This document shows positions 12,434 through 21,711 of a DNA stretch of 64,000 bases, one piece after another. Source of the DNA: Yamagishiella unicocca (Eukaryota; Chlorophyta; Chlorophyceae; Chlamydomonadales; Volvocaceae); contig BDSL01000047.1 in NCBI GenBank assembly GCA_003116995.1, positions 62,001 through 126,000 of the forward strand, read 5' to 3'. The position numbers were made by a program, and so were the translations under genes. The notes below the pieces were generated by a model. That model made no database searches and was not told the origin of the DNA. It saw only the letters and a list, made by a program, of their open reading frames with translations. Every line of letters starts with the position of its first letter. Within the stretch, counting starts at the first letter, position 1.

Positions 12434-13930
12434 GTGTTGTCCGTTTCCTGCGTGGCGGGGCCATCACCTGGGCTGGTGCCTCCGCCGTCCTTCCCTTTTG
12501 GCGGTCTGGACTCTGGCCCCGCGGGCCCTCAGCTGCTTTCCTCCCCTGGTTCTCTGCCCCTGGGGCCTCCCCTCTACGCGGCCGCTGTTCCCCAGTTGGG
12601 TCATTCCGCCGGAAGAGGGTCCGTTGTGGCTGGCCCTTTCCCGCCTGGGCCCGAGGAGGTGCGTTACCTGCCTCTGGCTGTGCGCCTTGCATGACCGTTG
12701 ACCAGAATCGTGGTTGCCTTGCAGGCTGTCCGCTCTCCGACCTTTGCCGACCTTCGCCTCGCGTCGTTGTTGCCTGCCGGGCCCGCTCCTCCCATCTGCG
12801 TCGACCCTGCTGCCGCTTCAGCTGTTCGTGCCCGGGGCTTGGCTCGGGCGAATGACCTTATGCAGCACGCCCTGGCTGACAGCACTCAGCGTAAGCAGCG
12901 AGCTGCTGCCAATGAGTTGTCTTCGTGGCTGGTGGGGGCCGGGCAGGGTTGTGACCTGGGCAACTGTGCGCCCGAGGACGTGCTGGTGTACTTGATGGAG
13001 GGTTGGCTTCCCAACCATCGCGGGCGTGGCGGCCCAGACAAGGCTGTCGGCCCCAGCGCCGTGAAGAGTCACCTCTCCTTGCTCAGCGGCTTCTTCTCCC
13101 GGCTGGGGCGGGAAGGTCGCTACAGCTCGGCTACCGGCTTGGGGAATCCTTGCGAGTCCGTATGGGTTGAGGACTTCCGCAAGGCTTATCAGCGGCTGTC
13201 GATGCTGGGCGGGTACGTGGAGCTGTCCGCTGTACCGCTAAGCGAAACCGCTTACCTGGCCTTGGTGGGTCACCTATGGGCGGCCTACCGTTCATCCCTC
13301 TCCAGCTTGGACCGACTGGTGGTGCTGCGTGATCTCCTCTGCGCGCTGTTCATGTGGCAGACCAGCACTCGGGGGCACGACACCGGGAAGCTGGCGGTCG
13401 CCGATTTTGTCAATGCGGAGAACCCCCGCGAACCCTTCGTCGGCTTCCCGCTTCTGCCTCCGATGCTCTGGTCTGCAGACGAGCCGGGGCCCGTGTTGTG
13501 CGTATCCATGCACGGCACGAAGGTTAGCCGCTATGAGCGTGCCCCGCCCGTCTTCCTGCGGCCCAACTCCTCGCAGCCGGGGCTCTGCTTCCCGCGCGCC
13601 CTGGCCCTCTACATGTGGACGGCTAGCCTGCCCGACGCGCCCGCCAGCAGCGCCATCACTAGCTTCTTGTTCCGGCCTCTCCGTCCGGACCACCTGGGCT
13701 TTAAGGACGAGGCCATTAGCAGCTCGGCGCTAGGCTCCCGAATGCGGCTACACCTGATGCGCTGTGGTGCCTACCACGGTGAGACCAACCACAGCTTCCG
13801 GCGCGGTTCCCTTCAACATTCGGCTGCTGCCGGGGCTGAGATGGCGGCGCTGCACGCGCAAGGGCAGATCAAGACCCCCGCGATCCTCAAGCGCTATTTG
13901 GACCCTAGCCGCCACGAGGTGCCTCGATGA
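12434..13930 (+). CDS. Tyrosine recombinase of the DIRS-type element
   Basis: Phage-integrase-type recombinase, expected to integrate circular DNA copies of the retroelement. The catalytic set is visible: first Arg in STRGHD (codon 13370-13372), the HxxR box in NHSFRRG (His codon 13790-13792) and a nucleophilic Tyr in KRYLDP (codon 13895-13897), 15 residues before the end of the family-typical C-terminus. The main exon is 12725-13930 (401 codons plus stop). A phase-compatible intron 12659-12724 (GTGCGT...TTGCAG) would join it to 12434-12658, which itself follows a TTCGCAG acceptor, so the true 5' end is probably further upstream. The uninterrupted frame could also begin at a non-ATG codon near 12698. 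The N-terminal half (LMQHALADSTQRK) looks like the helical core-binding domain. The catalytic domain is intact, so this protein may still be active. Confidence 0.85.
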
Positions 13931-14122
13931 GTGGTTGCTCACTCTGGACCTTGGGGTGGGCCCCCCGGGTGTCGCTGGTGTCGCGGTTCCCGCGTTGTGC
14001 ATGTCTGGGCCTGTGTTTCGCTGACATGTCTGGGTCGCTGGTTCCCTGCCTCTGCTAGTTTCTCCCTGCAGCCCAATCCATACGGCGTTTAGGCCGAATA
14101 GCAGGGTGGGGTGGGTGGTCCG

Positions 14123-14297
14123 TTTTTAAACTATGAACAGTGGTGAAGTCGCTCCGTGGTATCCCTAATTGTTAAGGTCAATACCGTCCGTAATATTGGT
14201 TCAGCAACTGTGGTCAGTGCTTACAGTTACTAGGTGGATATGGAACGCGCCGTGCGCGTGTACGGCGAATTGGACGAGCACTCCGACCACTGCTATT
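14123..14297 (+). repeat. Split direct repeat B1 (internal)
   Basis: 175 bp, identical by eye to 21128-21302, starting TTTTTAAACTATGAACAG and ending CCACTGCTATT. It directly abuts repeat A2. Confidence 0.93.
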
Positions 14298-14406
14298 GCT
14301 GGCATGCAAGTGCTCGTTGGCCGTACTTGGACTAACTTATGTATGGTAGGGCGCCACATCGCAAGGCCCTCCGAGCTGGCTCTCTCTGTGTAACCAGCAT
14401 TGCCCA
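14298..14406 (+). repeat. Split direct repeat A2 (internal)
   Basis: Second copy of the 109-bp A repeat, fused to B1. The B1/A2 fusion reproduces the joint expected in a circular intermediate. Confidence 0.93.
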
Positions 14407-15340
14407 TACACACACCGCCTACCGGCGGCCTCTTTCCCCGAACTACCCCGACGCCTCCCGGCGGTCTTCTCTTGCCCGTGTCCGTCTTTGGGTATGCTAT
14501 TCCGGGTCCCTCCGCCCGGATCCGCCCGTCAACAACGGCCTTCTGCCCCGAGCCGTCACCTGGCCCCCAAGCACCGTGGATGTCACACGACCATCGCCGC
14601 ACTGCACCGCCGTTTGCCCCCCAAGTCGGCCGGCACTGCCGTAACCACACTCGTCCTGACTCCTAACAAACCCCCTTCAACCCAAAGGCCCAGCCCCGTC
14701 GACCTGCCGCTCGTGGTCGGGTCCGTGTGCATAGGTCTGCCGGGTCCCGTCTGCTGCCGACCCGTCAGCGCTTCGTCCCGGAGCTTGCATACCACAGCCC
14801 CATCAGTTCAAATGGCGGGTTGAGATAGAGGAGCGGGGCTTCTCCCATCCCCAATCAAAGTCTGCGTGCCCGGCCCCTGCGTGTGTGAATAGCAATCGGC
14901 CAAGGTCAGCCCCGAACTCACATTCTGTATCTAGGCACCAAAGTGACTGTATGGGTAATTGGGCTGGGTTTGCTGTCGGAATGGGCCAGGCTATGGAACA
15001 CTGAGGTGGTGGGAATGGGGTGCGATGATCTGGTTGCGGGTTCCTCGTCTCTCTCTGGGGCTCATGCCCTAAGGCCGGTTCGCCAATCCCTGGCGCCCAC
15101 AGTGATTTCGAGCGGTCTCTACCATTCACCACAGGGCCGCATGCTCAGCCGACTCCCTGCACCACGTCCGCTAGCCACTCTTGCCTCATTACTCCTCTCA
15201 CCAGTCCGCCTACGCTGGGGCCCCCGGTGGGGGTTGTGGGATGGCATTCCCAACTCCCCGGCTGGTAGGACGGGCATCTCCATAACCTGTCTACCTAACC
15301 AATGGCGTCCCCAGCACCCAACCGCCCGGGCTACGGTCTC
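14407..15340. other. Element interior without a supported gene
   Basis: No reverse transcriptase, RNase H or methylase-like motif was seen on either strand. Short frames are uninformative. Confidence 0.45.
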
Positions 15341-17065
15341 CTACGCCGCACCGACCTGAAGCGCCCCTGCCAGGCGTGCCCCTGCCCGTGATCTTTGGAA
15401 GGAAGTTACGCGCGCTGCCAAGACCTCGGCGCTCTCATGTTTGTACGTGCAACGCCCCTGGTCCGGGTTTCGCTCGGCAAAATCGCAGCTGCCGAACAGG
15501 GTGCCGTTGACGCACACCTTGTCATCGGGGAATTCGCGGGAGCGCAGCAGCATGACCAATCCCCTCTCGCTGAGGGCGTTCAATCCCTCCTGCACCAGAG
15601 CCGTGTTGACACTCTTGAGCACTGCTGCTGCGGGGTTATCCACCCCGCGCGTTCCGTGGCCTCGTGTGCTAGGGCCCCGTGGTGCGGCGGCCCCCTGGGC
15701 TTTGAAACCCGGCTGGGGTCCCCAGGCCGGCGCCGCTGCCGTTTGCATGCCCGAGGCAGGACCGACGTGGGGGCTGCTCGGGCCCCCTCCGCTGCCACCG
15801 GTCATCCATGATGCCCCACGTGGGGCAGCTTCGCCGGGTGCGAGGCTGGTCACAGGTTGTCCGTAGAACGCGCTGTCCTTGCTGCAGTCGGGGGCTGCGT
15901 TGTACGCCCTGCCTACGGCGTGCTTCTGGATGAGCACGCCCGCATTGAGCAGCGCGCGGGTCATGCGGTCCACGTGCGCGAGCTGGACACTTAGATTGTC
16001 TTTCCACTCCTTCGCCGACAGTACTCCTTCATAGATCAGCGCTGTATTCATAGTCTGCACGGCCGCTTGGCACCAGCGGGTTGCGTGGGGTGTGTAGCCC
16101 GGGGCCTGCAACTGCTGGAGGATCCAGGAGCCCAGCTGGCGGCCGGCGAGGACTGACTTCAGCTTCTCTGCGTACGTCTCTAGGTTCGCCCGGGGGTAGT
16201 GCTGATACCCGTCCAAATCCTTCCAAAGTAGCTCCGCTTCTGCCACCAACGCTGCGGCGAGCTTCGATGCCTCCTCCGTGCCCAGCGCGGGGGCCATCGC
16301 CTGGGCGAGCACTGCCTGAAGGGTGTGCAGGCGCGTCTTGAACCACGCCTTCAACGGGGCGTGGAGGAGGGTGACGTCCCAGCACTGGTCCAGCCTTGTG
16401 GTTGCAGTATGGGCAGCCTTCACCATGACGTCGGCTAGCCTCTTGCAAAACGTCAGCTGTTCGTGGCCATCCATAGCCTCCATCTCCTGGCGGTTGAACG
16501 GGTCTGCCACCACGCCATCGATATGGCGAATTGCTGCCTCTACGGCGGCTGCGGCTGGGTTGGTGCGGCGGACTGGGGCCTCCCGGACGCGCGGGGCAAA
16601 AGGGTCGTCGATGCGGGTTTCCCAGGTGGCCCCGCGTGGCTGGTCCTGCCTGAGGAACTTGGCTTGGGCCAGAGCCCGGGCCCAGACATCCGGTGGGACG
16701 TCGGCGGGCCCCGGCTGGGCCCCCTGGTGTGGTTGCTGGTGGTGGTGAGAAGCGGGGCCCCACTCCTCTTGCTCCCGGCGAGGGCACTTCGGGCTGCTCT
16801 CACATTCGGGCGCCCGGTCGTCGGCATGCTGGCTGGGCTGGGCCGACCGTGCTGGCTGGGTTCTTCGCCTGGACGTTTCCCGAGCAGCGAAGGGGTTGTC
16901 CGCACTCCGGTGAAACCCCGCCGGATCTAGGGCGTGCTGGTTCCGGCCAGCCCCGTCTGCCTCGCCAGCTGCTTCATCTCGCTCACCGGCGTCTGCCGCT
17001 TCTGCAGCGACGGCTTCTGCGGCGGCGGCAACATCCGCTGCGGCGGCGGCCTCTGCCGCAGCCAT
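15341..17065 (-). CDS. Gag-like protein of the DIRS-type element
   Basis: The first in-frame ATG at 17065 gives 574 residues. The frame stays open to about 17180, so translation may start upstream after splicing. Order of parts: an Ala-rich coiled N-terminus (about 60 residues), a charged, Pro-rich linker, a helical middle (MEAMDGHEQLTFCKRLADV, LKAWFKTRLHTLQ) of capsid-like character, a Gly/Pro-rich stretch, and a C-terminal cysteine/histidine cluster CVNGTLFGSC...RCTYKH that could bind zinc as a CCCH-like finger and contact nucleic acid. It runs opposite to the recombinase. The gag assignment rests on position, architecture and the finger, not on recognised homology. It could instead be an accessory ORF. 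Confidence 0.55.
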   Translation of the reverse strand: MAAAEAAAAADVAAAAEAVAAEAADAGERDEAAGEADGAGRNQHALDPAGFHRSADNPFAARETSRRRTQPARSAQPSQHADDRAPECESSPKCPRREQEEWGPASHHHQQPHQGAQPGPADVPPDVWARALAQAKFLRQDQPRGATWETRIDDPFAPRVREAPVRRTNPAAAAVEAAIRHIDGVVADPFNRQEMEAMDGHEQLTFCKRLADVMVKAAHTATTRLDQCWDVTLLHAPLKAWFKTRLHTLQAVLAQAMAPALGTEEASKLAAALVAEAELLWKDLDGYQHYPRANLETYAEKLKSVLAGRQLGSWILQQLQAPGYTPHATRWCQAAVQTMNTALIYEGVLSAKEWKDNLSVQLAHVDRMTRALLNAGVLIQKHAVGRAYNAAPDCSKDSAFYGQPVTSLAPGEAAPRGASWMTGGSGGGPSSPHVGPASGMQTAAAPAWGPQPGFKAQGAAAPRGPSTRGHGTRGVDNPAAAVLKSVNTALVQEGLNALSERGLVMLLRSREFPDDKVCVNGTLFGSCDFAERNPDQGRCTYKHESAEVLAARVTSFQRSRAGARLAGALQVGAA

Positions 17066-17398
17066 GGCGTAGGCTTTGGCAGCTGCCGCCGCTGTTGCGG
17101 CGGCCTGTGCGGCTGCGGCGGCTGAGGACACGGTGCTGGGCTCCCTGCCCCGTTCTACCCCCTCGGGCTCTGGGTGAGCGGCTTCCTTGCTTCAGCCGGC
17201 GCCCTTGCGGTGGTGCTCCCGTGGCCCATAGTGTGGCTGGGGTCCATGGCCCCCGCCCCCTGGCCCGGGGGCGCGGCCGGCCCCGTTGGTCGCATCTGCG
17301 AAGGCCTGCTTGCTCCTGGTGCTGTGAGCCGGGCCCTTGGAGAGGGCCTGTGGGCGTGGCGGGATTGCAGTTGGCGGGTTGTCGGTGATGATGGCAGG

Positions 17399-20300
17399 AC
17401 CGAATGCGGGCCTGGGCAGTTCCATCGTGCGGCACTGGCCTTTGCATCAGCCGAGCGGTGGCTTGCATCCGTGACAGGTGCGAGGTGCTAACTGCGGGCC
17501 TGGGCAGTTCCATCGTGCGGCCCTGGCCTTTGCATCCGCCGAGTGGGGGTTTGCGTCCGTGACAGGTGCGGGGTGCTAACTGCGAGCCTGGGCAGTTCCA
17601 TCGTGCGGCACTGGCCTTTGCATCAGCCGAGCGGTGGCTTGCATCCGTGACAGGTGCGAGGTGCTAACTGCGGGCCTGGGCAGTTCCATCGTGCGGCCCT
17701 GGCCTTTGCATCCGCCGAGTGGGGGTTTGCGTCTGTGACAGGTGCGAGGTGCTAACTGCGAGCCTTGGCAGTTCCATCGTGCGGCACTGGCCTTTGCATC
17801 AGCCGAGCGGTGGCTTGCATCCGTGACAGGTGCGAGGTGCTAACTGCGAGCCTGGGCAGTTCCATCATGCGGCACTGGCCTTTGCATCAGCCGAGCGGTG
17901 GCTTGCATCCGTGACAGGTGCGAGGTGCTAACTGCGGGCCTGGGCAGTTCCATCGTGCGGCCCTGGCCTTTGCATCCGCCGAGTGGGGGTTTGCGTCCGT
18001 GACAGGTGCGGGGTGCTAACTGCGAGCCTGGGCAGTTCCATCGTGCGGCACTGGCCTTTGCATCAGCCGAGCGGTGGCTTGCATCCGTGACAGGTGCGAG
18101 GTGCTAACTGCGGGCCTGGGCAGTTCCATCGTGCGGCCCTGGCCTTTGCATCCGCCGAGTGGGGGTTTGCGTCTGTGACAGGTGCGAGGTGCTAACTGCG
18201 AGCCTTGGCAGTTCCATCGTGCGGCACTGGCCTTTGCATCAGCCGAGCGGTGGCTTGCATCCGTGACAGGTGCGAGGTGCTAACTGCGAGCCTGGGCAGT
18301 TCCATCATGCGGCACTGGCCTTTGCATCAGCCGAGCGGTGGCTTGCATCCGTGACAGGTGCGAGGTGCTAACTGCGAGCCTGGGCAGTTCCATCATGCGG
18401 CACTGGCCTTTGCATCAGCCGAGCGGTGGCTTGCATCCGTGACAGGTGCGAGGTGCTAACTGCGAGCCTGGGCAGTTCCATCGTGCGGCACTGGCCTTTG
18501 CATCAGCCGAGCGGTGGCTTGCATCCGTGACAGGTGCGAGGTGCTAACTGCGAGCCTGGGCAGTTCCCTCATGCGGCACTGGCCTTTGCATCAGCCGAGC
18601 GGTGGCTTGCATCCGTGACAGGTGCGAGGTGCTAACTGCGAGCCTGGGCAGTTCCATCATGCGGCACTGGCCTTTGCATCAGCCGAGCGGTGGCTTGCAT
18701 CCGTGACAGGTGCGAGGTGCTAACTGCGAGCCTGGGCAGTTCCCTCATGCGGCACTGGCCTTTGCATCAGCCGAGCGGTGGCTTGCATCCGTGACAGGTG
18801 CGAGGTGCTAACTGCGAGCCTGGGCAGTTCCCTCATGCGGCACTGGCCTTTGCATCAGCCGAGCGGTGGCTTGCATCCGTGACAGGTGCGAGGTGCTAAC
18901 TGCGAGCCTGGGCAGTTCCATCATGCGGCACTGGCCTTTGCATCAGCCGAGCGGTGGCTTGCATCCGTGACAGGTGCGAGGTGCTAACTGCGAGCCTGGG
19001 CAGTTCCCTCATGCGGCACTGGCCTTTGCATCAGCCGAGCGATGGCTTGCATCCGTGACAGGTGCGAGGTGCTAACTGCGAGCCTGGGCAGTTCCATCAT
19101 GCGGCACTGGCCTTTGCATCAGCCGAGCGGTGGCTTGCATCCGTGACAGGTGCGAGGTGCTAACTGCGAGCCTGGGCAGTTCCCTCATGCGGCACTGGCC
19201 TTTGCATCAGCCGAGCGGTGGCTTGCATCCGTGACAGGTGCGAGGTGCTAACTGCGAGCCTGGGCAGTTCCATCGTGCGGCACTGGCCTTTGCATCAGCC
19301 GAGCGGTGGCTTGCATCCGTGACAGGTGCGAGGTGCTAACTGCGAGCCTGGGCAGTTCCATCGTGCGGCACTGGCCTTTGCATCAGCCGAGCGGTGGCTT
19401 GCATCCGTGACAGGTGCGAGGTGCTAACTGCGAGCCTGGGCAGTTCCCTCATGCGGCACTGGCCTTTGCATCAGCCGAGCGGTGGCTTGCATCCGTGACA
19501 GGTGCGAGGTGCTAACTGCGAGCCTGGGCAGTTCCATCATGCGGCACTGGCCTTTGCATCAGCCGAGCGGTGGCTTGCATCCGTGACAGGTGCGAGGTGC
19601 TAACTGCGGGCCTGGGCAGTTCCCTCATGCGGCACTGGCCTTTGCATCAGCCGAGCGGTGGCTTGCATCCGTGACAGGTGCGAGGTGCTAACTGCGAGCC
19701 TGGGCAGTTCCATCGTGCGGCACTGGCCTTTGCATCAGCCGAGCGGTGGCTTGCATCCGTGACAGGTGCGAGGTGCTAACTGCGAGCCTGGGCAGTTCCA
19801 TCGTGCGGCACTGGCCTTTGCATCAGCCGAGCGGTGGCTTGCATCCGTGACAGGTGCGAGGTGCTAACTGCGAGCCTGGGCAGTTCCCTCATGCGGCACT
19901 GGCCTTTGCATCAGCCGAGCGGTGGCTTGCATCCGTGACAGGTGCGAGGTGCTAACTGCGAGCCTGGGCAGTTCCATCATGCGGCACTGGCCTTTGCATC
20001 AGCCGAGCGGTGGCTTGCATCCGTGACAGGTGCGAGGTGCTAACTGCGAGCCTGGGCAGTTCCATCGTGCGGCACTGGCCTTTGCATCAGCCGAGCGGTG
20101 GCTTGCATCCGTGACAGGTGCGAGGTGCTAACTGCGAGCCTGGGCAGTTCCATCGTGCGGCACTGGCCTTTGCATCAGCCGAGCGGTGGCTTGCATCCGT
20201 GACAGGTGCGAGGTGCTAACTGCGAGCCTGGGCAGTTCCCTCATGCGGCACTGGCCTTTGCATCAGCCGAGCGGTGGCTTGCATCCGTGACAGGTGCGAG

Positions 20301-20868
20301 GTGCTAACTGCGAGCCTGGGCAGTTCCATCATGCGGCACTGGCCTTTGCATCAGCCGAGCGGTGGCTTGCATCCGTGACAGGTGCGAGGTGCTAACTGCG
20401 AGCCTGGGCAGTTCCATCATGCGGCACTGGCCTTTGCATCAGCCGAGCGGTGGCTTGCATCCGTGACAGGTGCGAGGTGCTAACTGCGAGCCTGGGCAGT
20501 TCCCTCATGCGGCACTGGCCTTTGCATCAGCCGAGCGGTGGCTTGCATCCGTGACAGGTGCGAGGTGCTAACTGCGAGCCTGGGCAGTTCCAGCATGCGG
20601 CACTGGCCTTTGCATCAGCCGAGCGGTGGCTTGCATCCGTGACAGGTGCGAGGTGCTAACTGCGAGCCTGGGCAGTTCCATCGTGCGGCACTGGCCTTTG
20701 CATCAGCCGAGCGGTGGCTTGCATCCGTGACAGGTGCGAGGTGCTAACTGCGAGCCTGGGCAGTTCCCTCATGCGGCACTGGCCTTTGCATCAGCCGAGC
20801 GGTGGCTTGCATCCGTGACAGGTGCGAGGTGCTAACTGCGAGCCTGTGCAGTTCCAGCATGCGGCACT
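17399..20868. repeat. 88-bp satellite, about 39 units, in five-unit higher-order blocks
   Basis: Each 88-bp unit carries GGGCAGTTCC, GGCACTGGCCTTTGCATC and GTGACAGGTGCGAGGTGCTA. Variants differ at fixed places: ATCGTG, ATCATG, CTCATG or AGCATG after GTTCC, and CAGCCGAGCGG versus CGCCGAGTGGG. Variant order repeats every 440 bp (five units): the unusual AGCCTTGGCAG unit recurs at 17761 and 18201, and ATCGTG units recur at 19261, 19701 and 20141. Each unit can fold at AACTGC/GCAGTT. The array lies inside the DIRS-type element between the gag-like frame and repeat B2. Confidence 0.95.
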
Positions 20869-21127
20869 GGCCTTTTCATCGGTGGCCTGTGCAAGGTGCT
20901 AGCTGCTAGTCTGGGCAGTCCTATCTCGTGGTCCTGGCTGATCGTGGCTTGGCTCTCGCCCAAACAACCACGACGTAGGCGTTTGAAAGCGGGGGCGGTC
21001 GCATTGACCCAGCCCCGTGTTTTCTCGAGTATCGCTCACCTGGACTTCTCTCATTCTTGTAGTATCGTAATCGTTGGCGATTGAAGGTCTTAAAGTGGGC
21101 TGTCTTGAACACCTGTCGGACTGCTCT

Positions 21128-21302
21128 TTTTTAAACTATGAACAGTGGTGAAGTCGCTCCGTGGTATCCCTAATTGTTAAGGTCAATACCGTCCGTAATA
21201 TTGGTTCAGCAACTGTGGTCAGTGCTTACAGTTACTAGGTGGATATGGAACGCGCCGTGCGCGTGTACGGCGAATTGGACGAGCACTCCGACCACTGCTA
21301 TT
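21128..21302 (+). repeat. Split direct repeat B2 (right end of element)
   Basis: 175-bp copy of repeat B, ending CTGCTATT and followed by ATTGCAATC of the flank. It marks the right terminus of the element. Confidence 0.93.
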
Positions 21303-21440
21303 ATTGCAATCTGTCGCTAGGTCGACCGAAGCGTCCTGGGCACCTTATTGGATGTGCTTCTTGATCCCGACAGATTCAAGATATATTCGTATGGCTTATT
21401 GAATCGATGTGAGCGATGTTCTCGAACTCCGCTGCGCCCG

Positions 21441-21459
21441 AAGGCGCCCGTTGCGCCCG
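21441..21459 (+). promoter_or_regulatory. Shared upstream motif of the HHE genes, copy 1
   Basis: AAGGCGCCCGTTGCGCCCG lies 253 bp before the ATG at 21712. The same 19-mer precedes the second HHE gene, and a one-mismatch version precedes the third. The core GGGCGC/GCGCCC halves form a near palindrome, as for a dimeric transcription factor site. Function is inferred. Confidence 0.4.
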
Positions 21460-21711
21460 TAAAACTGCGTCCGCCGTTTGGCGAACCTCCTTGCAAGCTT
21501 ACTGGAAGGCGCAATATATGCCACTATTTATAGCCGACCCAGGTTCGCGCTACTTGCATTCTGTCCGCTTTGTCAGTCTACAGCCCCAACAACTCTGAAT
21601 CACAGTTACACCGACGGTGTGTTGCAGATAGCGACTTTTTTCTAGTTACATTCCACACATCCTCTTTATTTTTGGGCCTCAAGTGTCCCAAGCTTACTGG
21701 ATACTGCCGGT

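Larger units (their letters stand above)
11780..21302 (+). mobile_element. DIRS-group (kangaroo-like) retroelement with split direct repeats
   Basis: The termini form a textbook split direct repeat. Repeat A (109 bp) occurs at 11780-11888 and 14298-14406. Repeat B (175 bp) occurs at 14123-14297 and 21128-21302. B1 abuts A2 exactly, giving A1 - recombinase - B1A2 - gag-like - B2. The trinucleotide ATT precedes A1, sits at the B1/A2 joint and ends B2, as expected if a circle recombines at a 3-bp core. Such termini define the PAT and kangaroo members of the DIRS group, which integrate with a tyrosine recombinase. The recombinase is on the plus strand and the gag-like frame on the minus strand. 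No reverse transcriptase or RNase H was found, and an 88-bp satellite fills about 3.5 kb, so this copy is probably non-autonomous or internally rearranged. Confidence 0.88.

Noticed and set aside
14339..14644. Frame beginning MYGRAPHRKALRAG present at two loci (11821 and 14339)
   Set aside because: It lies in the A repeats of the retroelement. The shared start reflects repeat identity, and the frames diverge right after the repeat.
17399..20868. CRISPR-like array
   Set aside because: Units are contiguous with no spacers and the genome is eukaryotic. This is a satellite.
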